Shown here: piece after piece, positions 1 to 10,840 of the stretch
Position numbering within the stretch: the first letter of the stretch is position 1
How the letters are laid out: each line of letters begins with the position of its first letter
NCBI GenBank assembly: GCA_037957365.1
Contig: JARHVA010004806.1
Span: 124,001-188,000 of the forward strand
DNA: 64,000 nucleotides
DNA from: Torreya grandis
Taxonomy: Eukaryota; Streptophyta; Pinopsida; Cupressales; Taxaceae
Reading direction: 5' to 3'
Position numbers and translations under genes: made by a program
The notes under the pieces: model-generated
Told to the model about the DNA's origin: nothing
The model's input: only the letters and a program-made list of their open reading frames with translations
Databases searched by the model: none

Positions 1-2
1 GG

Positions 3-624
3 GTTCTTTATACTATCATTTCTGATAATGCACTTGCTCTCATGAGTGATAAAAATATTGAGTGGGAAAATAGGAATGGATTTTACTTGAGTACCTCATC
101 CAACTATTACCCTCAAGGTAATGTATTGGCTAAGTTTACTAATAAGAACCTCATAAAGATCATCAAGGGGACATTGGAGAACAATCAAAGAGCATGGCAC
201 ACCAAGTTGAAGATAGCCTTATGGGCTAATAAGATCACTCCTAAGAGATCAATTGGTAACTCTCCCTTTGTGCTTGTTTATGGGAGAGAAGCTAGGTTAT
301 CCATCTATCAAGATATCCCTACTTTAGGACTTACACATCAGCTAGAACTACTAGAAAATACTCCAATGGAAGTTAAATTGATAGAACTAATATAATTGAA
401 AGAAGAAAGGGGCAATACACATGAGACCATGGAACATCATCAGGTATTCGTGAATAAATCCTTTAACAAATGAGCAACTAAAAGAGTGTTAAAGGAAGGT
501 GACTTGTTTTTGAAATAGGTTGAGGATAGAGAAAAATTAGGTAGACATACAAAGTTTGATGCTTGTGGAGTGGCCCTTACATCATCAGAAAGTGCAAGAA
601 AAGCAACTCCTTCTAGCTAACCAA
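3..624 (+). pseudogene. Ty3/gypsy integrase, 3' part (element A)
   Basis: This is the end of a gypsy pol polyprotein, cut by the window edge. One frame is open from position 3 to 395 and covers the second half of the integrase core. It has the SDNAL segment holding the second catalytic Asp, then the NYYPQG stretch, then a helix reading VLAKFTNKNL. The element C copy has GLAESTNKNL there, so the catalytic Glu is replaced by Lys in this copy. Past the stop at 393-395, a degenerate C-terminal module is visible to about 624 (GDLFLK, then a FDACGVAL stretch). The related element C reads GDLVLK and LWSGPYII in the same places. The copy is clearly dead. The family assignment is firm because coding, UTR and LTR sequence all match element C. 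Confidence 0.85.
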
Positions 625-954
625 GATGAATAGAGAAGCATTTCCTATCCCTATGAATGGGATACATATAAAGTACTGTTATTATTCCTTATAGGTATAT
701 CTTGTAAATAGTAGCATAGGTTTGTGTGTTTAGTCTAATTTTGTTTTGCTTTGTGTTCTCTAAGTGCTTAATATCACAAGTGTTTCTTTGTTTTATGTGC
801 ATTATTATTTCCTTATGTGTTTTGTGTAATGTTAGTTGTTTTCTGGTCAATCTAGGGTCTATTCATGATAATCTGAGTGCTCATTTGTGTGACTCCATGC
901 CTAATGGAAGGATTTAGGAATATTAGGCATGCCATACCCAATAATTGCTAAAAA
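625..954 (+). other. 3' untranslated region of element A
   Basis: This lies between the integrase remnant and the 3' LTR. It aligns along its length with the reverse complement of 29632-29944 in element C, including a segment on the final Met/Leu-poor tail and the stretch GACTCCATG...TAATGGAAGGATT. No strong polypurine tract is visible just before the LTR. A GGCATGCC palindrome lies at about 927-934. Confidence 0.7.
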
Positions 955-2992
955 TCTTGGTCAAAATCCACCCCCAAGTTTTCACCTTTCAAAATTGGCC
1001 AAGTCCAATACTTAGCTTTTCTTCAGAAGAAAAGCTAAGTATTTTCCTTTCAGAAAGTTAATTTTGATCTTTGATAAGCCTATGCCAAATTCCTTTGGGT
1101 TTTTTTTTTTAATCCTTTGATGAATTCTTTTTAACTTTTTGTCTGAAGCATTTTTACTTAAGTGTATTTCTTTTAGACTTTTCATTTTCAACTTTCCTAA
1201 AGGATAAGTCTCCAAAAAGTTTCCCTTTGCATTTTTTCTAAAAGATATCTTTTCAAAGCTAAAGGGTACTTTATAACTTTTTTGAAGGGTATTTTTCCTT
1301 TCAAACGGTCCAATTCAAATTTTCTAAAGGAATTATATTGGATAAAGTGCCCTTTGAAAAAAGTCCAAAGGGTACATTTCAAAAATTATGAAGGGTTCTT
1401 TTATAAGAAAATGAACCAAACAAAAATATAAAGGGTACTTTGTAACTTTTTTGAAGGGTACCTTGTAGCTGAAATGGTCTTTCATAAGAAGGGTATTTTT
1501 TGGGCAAGTGTCCTTTCTAGATGGTCCATTTAAAAAGTCTAAAGGAATTCTTTCAGAAAGATTTTTTGATGAATTCTTTTAGAAAAAGGGTAAGAGACAA
1601 AAATTCCAAAGAAAAGATCATTTCAAAAAAGACAAAGGACACTTAAAACTTTTTTGAATTAATTATTTTGGAGAAAGTACCTAAAATAATTTCCCTAAAG
1701 GGTAATTTTATTGGGGAAGTGTCCACAATTTTTTTGAAGGGTATCCATCTGTAGTGAAGAGGACCAAACAAGAAAGTTGAAGGAAATGTTTGGGAAGATT
1801 GTCTAAAGATGACCACCTATAAAAAATCATTTTTAAACTATGAATAATAATCATTTCTATTAAAAACTTCACAAGAATATGAGAGTAGATGTGAAGAAAA
1901 AAACTAGTTGAATCCCAAGTATATGGTGTAGATAAAGCAAGCAAAATGGACAAGTTGATGGTTTGAGTCATTGCTTCCATCAAATTGATAACTATAAGTG
2001 TCTAGAAGATAGCTAGTAGTTATAAAGAACATTTTATAACTATCATCATGAGTTCTATTCCCCTTTAGCAGTGATATGTGTTGGCTTCTCTATTCTCACT
2101 GTCAAACTCTCATAGATGATCTTTGATAAAAAATAGTTTCCTGTGCCACTCCTAAAGGCTTTATGCCACTTTTAATTATTCTCATGACTTGTTTTGGACA
2201 AGTAAACCTCTTTTCTTGAAATGGATCACCCCATGCATATTTATCATGTATCTATAATAAATTCTCACATGTGGACACATGCCCTTGCGACTCTTTATAT
2301 TCTCTTATCTCTCTCTTCCCCAAAATTTTAAAAATTGAAACATTTTTTACTATTGTAGAGAACACATTTTGGGTATCATTAATCCCTACTGAAATGACAT
2401 TACACATTGATTTTGAACATTGAATACAAGACTAATTCTAAGTTTTGAACTTCTATCTATGTGAGTGATGTATAGTGGAGATAAGTGATAGCATCATCCT
2501 TACTCCCTTTATCCTTCATGTTTGAACAAAGGCTCTAATGTTAATAGGTCATGTGAAGTGTGTTAAATGTATTAAACTCTCTTTCAAGTATGTAATTATA
2601 TCTATGGTGTGAAATATTCCCTTAGGTTGATTATCTTATTGATTGTCTCAAGCATGTTACCTTTGCATTGAAACACTATGTTAGTATCTTTCGATGCATG
2701 GAATTAGTCTTGTAAAGCATTGTTATTTAGTAGAAGTGTGATAGTCAATGGGATAAATTCATGGTGGATCACCTGTTTAGCATATTTTTTATGCAAACTC
2801 TTGACTCTTTTCATGAACAAGCATTAGATTAGGTGATAGAATCTTCAAAGAAGAATTTAGGGAGTTGTCCCTTTTCAATCCTAGAGACTCATCTCTATTA
2901 TAAGCTCCCAAAAACTTGGGGGATGATTCAATTTTGCATGAAATTGAAGGTATTTCATAGAATGTCCTAGGGAACATAACTTAATGATAACA
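955..2992 (+). repeat. 3' LTR of element A (A/C family)
   Basis: The length is 2038 bp, against 2036 bp for the left LTR of element C, and scattered blocks align with the reverse complement of that LTR. Matching blocks include the start (CACCCCCAAGTTTT), the GTGATGTATAGTG block near 2466, and the end (GATAACA at 2986-2992). The terminal TG has decayed to TC. About 1180-1760 is a purine-rich stretch with many short copies of GAAGGGTA and its partner CCTTTCAAA. Short open frames in this LTR are non-coding. Confidence 0.75.
1007..1043. repeat. Perfect 18-bp inverted repeat with 1-nt spacer
   Basis: The left arm is AATACTTAGCTTTTCTTC at 1007-1024, the spacer is A at 1025, and the right arm at 1026-1043 is its exact reverse complement. 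It lies about 50 bp inside the LTR of element A. In single-stranded DNA or RNA it would form a long hairpin. Confidence 0.9.
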
Positions 2993-4030
2993 TTATCCTC
3001 TCATTTCCAATGATCATAGTTACTTACTTTAAAATTTTGTTCTCCTTCATCTAATGTTGGAAGGAGATGTGTAATTCGATGTTAGCCATGTTATTTTATC
3101 CTTAATTGCCTTATTTATATGTGTGGGTAATTAAAACACCCTATAATTGTTGAAATAATATTTATACATAGACTATTTCATTAACAATGGTCTAAAATGG
3201 GTTGTTTTTAACCTTTAGACAATTTATGATGTTAAGATAATCTCCTTCTACCTAGAGGTAATCAATACATAAAGTGACTAGAAAATTAATACCCTAAAGA
3301 GACATTGAAGCTTCAACGATGTGGTTTGTTAGGACCCCCAAGGGTCTCATATAGGCCTTTATAATGTTACCTTCAACATACCATATTAATCCTCCTCCTC
3401 GATCAGGCCTAGATTGTCTTGTGTAGCTCCATGAAAATTCAGCTTAAGCTAAGGGCTAGGTGGTTTGATCCATTTTACCAGATATCTATCTACCCTCTAG
3501 GTCTAAACTCACTCTATAATTTCAAGTTTACAAGAGGAAACAAGGGGGATTAGAGGTAAAGGGGGTGGGTCCCTAAAGTTATAATACAAAATAACCTAAG
3601 TATATTTAATGGCATCCAAAATATTTTTAGCAAGAGAAGGAATACAAGGGACCTTATTATGAAATATGCATGAGTTTCTAAACTTCTAGACACCCTAAAA
3701 GATATATGGTAGAGTTAAGTTCAAATAAATACTAGGGGATTTAAAATGATGTGTTAGAGTTAGGCCTAACCCTAGATAGGTTGAAATTTAGTAGAAAGAA
3801 GTCTAGAATATCAAAAGTAAAAGGGTACTAAAGGAACAAGTGGGTAATTAATTATTCATTATACTTATAAAGAACATACCTATTGGGGATAGGAAGGCCC
3901 ATATTAACAATGTTATCCACTATGAGACATACCTTATAAATGTCTGGGTAAATCACTCATATTTTACATTCTGATACTAGATATGCTACTTTGATGACAA
4001 ATATGACATTGATACATATGGATATAATAA
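2993..4030. other. No gene recognised
   Basis: AT-rich sequence between the LTR of element A and the K element UTR. I see no long open frame and no retroelement motif on either strand. It may be further internal sequence of element K into which A inserted, but nothing in it proves this. Confidence 0.4.
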
Positions 4031-5746
4031 AATAGTATTTCACTTGTTCTATGCTCCTTTGATGTTGTTTTATTTTTGTATTAATAGTCTTAACATTGCT
4101 TGCTTATTATGTGTGGCCCTTGAGTGAAAATTACTTGAACATCTTTCTAAAATATTTGTTTGATGTGTAGGACATTTTAACATTTTCATTGTTTGTATCC
4201 TTTAGACTTATGTGTGTTTAATATTTTTCTTATGTTAAATTTGAACATGTCCCTTGTTTTTGTCACTTGGCCTTATTGTATAACATTGTGTGACATTATT
4301 TCATGTTGTGCTTGTGTGCTTATTGAGATTGATTAGTGATGTCATGATTCCTATCATGTAGTTCTAGGGCATAGTTTACTTCAACAATAATTTTTTTACT
4401 ACATAATTTAATGTTATATCTATCTATACATGACACTAGTGTGCCTCTAATTTAATATGTTGCATGCATGCTTCAAAATGGCAATTGAAATTCCATGTTG
4501 ACATACTCTTCAACTTGATTACATATTATTATATTAGCATATATTTATCATAATATAGTTACCTCTTATTTTGAGATGAGTGAATTATAAGTTACATCCA
4601 TCATCTCAAAATGGGGGTATTTTGAGATGAGTGAATTATAAGCTACATCCATCATCTTAGATATTCAATCCTCCATGAGCATATTTGAGATAGAATACAA
4701 TTTTCACAAATACAAAGTACATATTTTCAAAGATTCAAACTAAAGCAAATAAAATTTTATAAACATAATACATGTTTTCAAAGGTTTAAAGTGATTCATA
4801 AATCAAACATATGATAGATATCAAAAAATTAATATAGAGTGGGTGCATATGACATGTATATGCACTCACTTTTCAAAAATTCAAAGTAAAAAATTATGCA
4901 CACTTGAATGTATATGCATGATCATGTGAAAAATAGTTACAATAGAAAACTTACAATTCAAAAATACAAATTAAAATGGAGTACATATATTCATAGCATT
5001 CTATATCAGTGGAAATATTCAAATGGGGTGTGATACTCATTCATGTTCAAGAAAACTAAATATGTAAAATTCAAAGTTTCAAACTACAAAGAGAAATTAT
5101 GCAATTTCAAAAGCAAAATATTTATTTCAAATAAAATTATATGAGCAATGTGGTCATGATGGGGAATTAATAGCATTTATTCCCTTTCAATCATAAAATT
5201 CTAGAATATATCCATCCATATTGGTGTGACTTTAATCTATATGGATGATGTACATTTGAATTTAGTGACACTCAATGGACTTAGAATCACTTATATCAAA
5301 CATAGCATGGTTCCACCTTTTTGGGTTAGTACATTGGGTGATATTCCCTTTTCATGAAAGTTGGTAAAATTTATATTTCTAACTCAAGATCTTGATTATT
5401 TATTCAAAATTAAGACTTAACCACTCTCAAAATCTCCATTGATTCAATTTCTCTAATTTTTTTAGTGATGGGGGCATGGTTCTCCACTATCAATCATAGG
5501 TTATAGGGAAATTTGGTTTCACCAATGTATAGGTGTATTCCTCATTTTCTTTCTTTTCAACCTTTAAAATTTTCAAAGTTAAGATTTTTCAAAATTCAAA
5601 TGAATAAATTGAATAATTCATGACTTGTTATAATGTTTGTTAAATTAAATGCCCTACATAATTGAAGTGTATGCTTAAATACAAAGTGTGTTTTACACAC
5701 TCAAGTTCAAATATTTCTCCTTTACTCTAGAAATTTCATTTATAGA
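4030..5746 (+). other. 3' untranslated region of Tat-like element K
   Basis: The sequence has no coding signal but shares landmarks with the 3' regions of elements E, F and D. The block TTTGAACATGTCCCTTG near 4238 recurs in E (about 12737 and 12799) and F (about 61957). A hairpin block at 4569-4611 matches one in D. It ends in a purine tract and a TGTAGACAC LTR start. The coding part of K is not seen. Identification rests on these shared untranslated motifs and is moderate. Confidence 0.5.
4569..4662. repeat. 51-bp tandem duplication with a hairpin
   Basis: Two copies start at 4569 and 4620. Each begins TTTTGAGATGAGTGAATTAT. In the first copy TTTTGAGATGA (4569-4579) and TCATCTCAAAA (4601-4611) are perfect 11-bp inverted arms around a 21-nt loop. 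A GGGGG tract follows. The second copy is slightly decayed. Confidence 0.85.
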
Positions 5747-5762
5747 ATAAATGGGTGGGGGA
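5747..5762 (+). promoter_or_regulatory. Polypurine tract of element K
   Basis: AATAAATGGGTGGGGGA lies directly before a TGTAGACAC LTR start. Such tracts prime plus-strand synthesis in LTR elements. The call depends on the LTR boundary being right. Confidence 0.5.
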
Positions 5763-6225
5763 TGTAGACACATAAATCATAGGTACTTGACAATGTAAAA
5801 TCCTGGCATATTCCTAACCACATGACTTGAACCCAATTACTTGACTCTTACATGTCATTTCTTTAAGTAATTCATCTATATGTGGGTTTGAACCTTTGTT
5901 TTCCTTTATCATTAAATAGAATATTATAATTCTAACTACTCAATCTATCTAAAATCACCATCACACTATATATAACTCTGAACCCAGGTCTTTGACCTTT
6001 CAAGATAGGTTTGCCCTAGGAAAATAAGGGCACAATGTGCCACTATCCACTTAGATCAGTCATGTCCTATGCCAAATAAGATTTCCAAATTAAAATTTGT
6101 TTACTTAGGACTTCCCACATGTTTCATAAAGTTGGATATAATAAATTATCAAAATATTCAACTATAAATACATGTCAAGATTCATTTATTAGGACCACTT
6201 GTTATTCACTTGGTACAAATATTTA

Positions 6226-6228
<3 letters not shown>

Positions 6229-6285
<57 letters not shown>
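6229..6285. repeat. (AT)n microsatellite
   Basis: About 28 uninterrupted AT units. A short open frame running through it, encoding Tyr-Ile repeats, is an artefact. Confidence 0.98.
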
Positions 6286-6287
<2 letters not shown>

Positions 6288-6723
6288 TTAAATCTACATT
6301 ATTATACCATAATTATACATAATTCTTAAGAATAGTCATAAACCAAGTCAATATCCCTCTAAATTAAGTTAAGAGATTATTATAAAGTATCAAATACATA
6401 TTCTAGCTACTTACATATGGTCAAAGGAGCATAATCACACATTTACTCTAGGTGGAAGAACTACGTGGGCTTGATTTTCCTCCTTGGAATATTAGATATA
6501 TAGCCAATGATCAATAATCAAGGGGATGATTGAGGTCAGATCAGCCCATTACACTCCCCTCTTTTTATTTAAAGTTTTTAAGACATCAAAGTGCCCTAAG
6601 GCTTTCAAAACTAAGAGAATAAAAACACTAATTTTTGCATGGCAAAACACTAAGTGTGACATCTCATATTTCTCACCATCTACAAGGGAAATAGGTGTAG
6701 TGATCACTATAAACACAAATCAG

Positions 6724-6733
6724 CCTATAAAAG
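6724..6733 (+). promoter_or_regulatory. TATA-like box in K LTR
   Basis: CCTATAAAAG lies about 960 bp into the LTR. It fits a plant TATA box for an LTR promoter. No transcription start is visible. Confidence 0.35.
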
Positions 6734-7851
6734 TCCCTATTTAATGTACTTGGGTGGACTACGCCACTATTTCCCATTGTGCTCCTATCCAAATTCATCT
6801 TCTACTTCTACTTTTATTCTATCATTTCCATATTCCTAATTTATTTATCTTTTCCTATTTGTTTCTTATCATAGTCAATTGAGGAAAGTATAAGATCAAT
6901 ATAATGGAGTTAAATGTGCCATAATACACTTATAATTAACCTATCCAATTCTTATTTTTATTCTTAATTCTAATGTTAAGATTGTACAGTCATCTCTTAT
7001 TTTGATTTTCACAGTCAAATAGTTAATAGAGATCAAATTAGAGCTAATATATTTATTCATAGTACTTTCCCAAAACTAGGATTGTTTATTATTATACATA
7101 TTTATCATTTTAATATTTATATATTTACACCTATATACTAATAATAGTTCTTAACACATTTAGTTTTTTATCAAAAATAGGGTAAAACACATTCATTATA
7201 CCATTGAACTTCATGTTAGTGGCATACTGCATTACATGGGTTTTCCTCACTAATAAATTAATGAAATTATTAGAGTTATATTTTATTTATTTTACACCAT
7301 TAATATCCCTAAAAAATATCAAGGTATCCCAACTATTCTATGGTATAATGCAGGGAAAATAAGAGCATTTTCCTAGTGATTAAAGTGAAGTTCCATAAAC
7401 TGGGTGATGTTCAATTAGGGAAATAAAAAGAAGTACATTTTCCTAGTGATTAAAGTGAAGTTAAATAAAACAAAGTGATGTTTTTTAAGCCCTAAAATTT
7501 ACAAAATATTTCATCAAAAAAGGTTTCTCCTGCTTGACACTTCCAAAAATCTCTAGTAAAAATTCTCATGTCCATAAATTTCCATCCAAAAATATCATGC
7601 CCATAAATGTAAATTTGTTAGTTTGGACAAGGTCTTTCATTCACCATGATTTTTTAATGATATTTTTATCTCATCACAAAACCCTAATTTATATTACCTA
7701 ACTTTGATGAATGTCTCAAAATATCTTGATATTCAAGATACTCTTGTATTTATTGCTCTAGTTTTAAAAAATAATTATATATGATTTACTTTTTTACATC
7801 TATTTTAGGCTTGGTTAAGTGTTTACATGATTTTTATTGTGATTTTTAATT

Positions 7852-9056
7852 ACCTAAAAATTTTAATTAGATGCTAAGAGTGTCTCTTGATTTACCCTAT
7901 TCTTAGCTTACTCCTAGACCTATCCTAGATCCTTAAACACACTTTTTCAATCATTATCTAGACCACAGTCACCTACAATGATTCAAAGAAAAATATAAGA
8001 ATTATATTCTCAAATCCCAACCCAACATGCTTCATAGTTTTCCAAATGGACATTAGTACCACATTTAGGACACTACAGCCACATGATGTTAATGTCCCCA
8101 ATTGTGTGCTATTATCCTTAGTCCTAGCTCTTCCCAATGGATACTTTTTCAACTATGTGCCCCTCCTAAGGTTAACCTAAGTGTTTTTTATTATCTACAT
8201 AATCTATAGAACTCTATAAATACAAGTCTAATTAAACTCTATTCACTAGATGGAAAATGGATGCAAAAGTACATTCAAACTAAAGATAAGTTGAGCAAAA
8301 TTAAGATATTTGATCCCTATTCTTCCCAACTTCTGCATACTGCCATATATAGCAGCCCTAATCCCATTTTTATTATAATTAAAAACTCAAGAACATTCAA
8401 GGCATCCAAGTCCACTCTCATTCTAGCATTCACTTACACTTGCATTAAGCACTAGTGAGAGAACTAAATCAATCTTGATCCCTTTTCAGAGTATTGGTAT
8501 GTAATTAATGCTCTTCACAATGGGGTGTTGAGGATGTCCAACCTATCCTACTAATGAACACATAATTATTAATCATGACATAATTGCAAGGAGTATTAGG
8601 ATATGCACACTAAATCAGGTTTTCTAGGCACAACATAGAGCTCTAAGTTTTGTGTGCACACGAATAAGACCTAAAAACACAAGCGTATGTGCTCCCAAAA
8701 AAATAAATAGTCCCATTAAGGGGACACTACTACCACCTTAAGTACACTATAGCAACATGGTACTATTATCCATATGGTGTGTTATTGTCTAGTGAGTAAA
8801 CAGAGTCTAGAATCATGTTGATGACACTTAGAATTGTCTAAAACCCAATTTTCAAAACCTAGATCATTCATGATAGTCACTTTTCATATAAGTATACATT
8901 TATGATTATTTATTATTATTTTTAGAAAGTCAAAGAAGGTAAAATTTTATAACAAATTAGTGCTTAATTATTATAATTTATTTAATTGATTTAGACATCT
9001 CATCCCTTTAATCTAAACATATAATTTACATAGTTGAACCCTAAAAGGTTAAATCA
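7852..9056 (+). repeat. 5' LTR of element E
   Basis: 1205 bp. It begins ACCTAAAA and ends AAATCA, followed by TT and the PBS. It matches 14629-15824 throughout. The start is not the usual TG, but both copies agree on ACCTAAAA. Confidence 0.85.
8213..8223 (+). promoter_or_regulatory. TATA box of E LTR
   Basis: TCTATAAATAC lies about 360 bp into the LTR. It is conserved in the 3' LTR at 14989-14998 (CTATAAATAT), which supports a promoter role. Confidence 0.55.
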
Positions 9057-9058
9057 TT

Positions 9059-9072
9059 TGGTGAAACCATCT
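9059..9072 (+). promoter_or_regulatory. Primer binding site of element E
   Basis: TGGTGAAACCATCT lies two bases (TT) after the LTR end. Element D has TGGTGAACCCAACC at the same spacing. I cannot assign the priming tRNA from memory. Confidence 0.65.
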
Positions 9073-9430
9073 TACTTCAAATATTACTTCAAACCCTAGC
9101 TTGTATTAACCAAAAAAATTATGAAATAATTCAGGGCTGCCTACTTCTAATATTTTTGTTTTTTTAGACAACTTATCTAAATTAAATCAATTTCAAATTA
9201 GGGTTTTAATTTATTTTACATATAATTTAAATTGGTGCAAAAAAACCCTAGATTCAAAACCCTAACCCTAAACACACTTAGGGTTTATATCCTTTTCTAT
9301 CTATACTCAGATTTTAATTCTAAAAATATCAAATTTGCTACCATATTTCATTTTTTACAATCTTACATATATCAATATTCTTAAGAGGTTCAAAATATAC
9401 AAAACTTGTTTTCCTAACTTTCAACCTATA
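9073..9430 (+). other. Leader of element E with AAACCCTA motifs
   Basis: Non-coding leader between PBS and gag. It holds several AAACCCTA or TAGGGTTT motifs (near 9090, 9202, 9245, 9261 and 9281), including CCCTAACCCTAAA. These resemble plant telo-box promoter elements. The run is too short to be telomeric. Confidence 0.5.
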
Positions 9431-10840
9431 ATGGTAGAATTTAACACTAGATTTGATGAAATTGATAAGCAATAGTTACAATACTTTGTGTCCAAACATA
9501 AGGATATACAATATGATTTCATAAACATTCTTCAAGATGAATTCCAAAAGATAAACAATGGCCAATCTTCAACCCCTACGGTTAATAATGTTATTACACC
9601 TCCAGTGGGGCTAAATTAACTAACTCAGATAACACAACCCAAGATTATTATTCCACCATCAATGATAGCTACACCACTTATGGTTAATTCCTCTAATTTA
9701 TATGTAAAATCACTTATGCATGAGTTTCTTACTATGCAGTTTTAGATGTTACATCTCAAAAAGGGAGAAGTTAGGCCATCACATGCCTTGGATTCCAATA
9801 TTTTCTTGTATATACCTTTAGCACATCACATAATGATAACTCCTTTGCCATATGGTTTCTTGGAACCTATTCTCACATTATATGATGGAAATGGTGACCC
9901 AAAGTATCACCTCAAATCCTTTCATGCACCATGCTTGGATTATGTGTCAAATGATTGGCTTCTTATGAAGCTATTTTCATGCATTTTTAAGGATTATACC
10001 CTACATTAGTTATATGATTTTTCAAATAAATATATCACAGCATTTAATCCTTTATCAAACATGTTCCTAGCACACTTATCTATCAAAATTAGTGATAATA
10101 TATCATATGCACAAGTGGCATAGTTAAAGCAAAAGTCAAATAAGCTCATCACCAATTATGTCTTACAATTTAAGACAATGTTATCCAAATTGACTAGCCC
10201 CATGGTAGAAAGAGAACTTTAAGATATATTTAAACAAAGTCTATTACAATCACTACATAAATTTATCTTATTCAATAAGTTTCCCACATTTATTGATGTG
10301 TGCCACATAGTCAAGGAAAGAGAGGTTAAGCTCTCATCAATGGGCAAACTCAAGTACACAAATGGATTAGAATCAACTATTAAGAGTTTAGACAAAACTC
10401 CATTCAAGGTAAGGGCCACAAAGAACAAAAGTGATGAAAAGGCCATAGTCAACATAGCTTCTAAGCCTTCTTCTAGATTGGTTTTATCTTCTCCTCAACG
10501 TAGAGTCTTTACTAATCTTCCAGAATCACTAGCATGAGTTATGTAACAACTATTGGAATGAAATGTCATATCTATCCTTCCCATTAAAGAGGCTGATATG
10601 ACATGGACTATTCTAAATATTTATCATTCAAATGCATTATTTTAGTATCATAGGATACCAAGCCACATAATAAATAGATGCATTATCCTAAAACACAAGA
10701 TACAAGATCTCATTGAGGCTAACATTATTGATGTGAGCACGCCCACAGAGGAACCAAAACAACATCAAATGAAGGTAAATTTTCTAAATATATTCTCATA
10801 TACTTTCCCAAAAAATACAAAAAATGAGGTAGGGGCACAT
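9431..10840 (+). pseudogene. gag of element E
   Basis: This is a capsid/nucleocapsid-type polyprotein. From the ATG at 9431 a single frame can be followed for about 1.4 kb, broken only by stop codons and not by frameshifts. A gag core is visible at about 9850-10290 (TLYDGNGDPKYHLKSFH, ISDNISYAQVA, HIVKEREVKL). Near 10640-10720 there is a histidine motif of the type C-x-YHR-x3-H-x-x-NRC-x4-KHKIQDLIE, with the first Cys lost to a stop. Most stops are TAG or TAA. The stop at 10007-10009 aligns with a Trp codon in element F. The same order of blocks is seen in F. Dead copy, family assignment firm. Confidence 0.85.

Larger units (their letters stand above)
5763..7851 (+). repeat. LTR of element K (interrupted by E)
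   Basis: The region starts with TGTAGACAC just after a purine tract, as an LTR should. A TATA-like box lies at 6724-6733. It is cut at 7851 by element E, and any remainder would continue after 15829. No second copy is present in the window, so the LTR call is inferred from the PPT junction and the promoter-like box. Confidence 0.4.

Noticed and set aside
4569..4617. PPT and LTR start of element K at the GGGGG tract
   Set aside because: The following sequence is a second copy of the same hairpin block; the PPT at 5747-5762 followed by TGTAGACAC fits better.
9240..9290. Interstitial telomere (CCCTAAA)n
   Set aside because: Only about two adjacent units; better explained as telo-box-like motifs in a retroelement leader.
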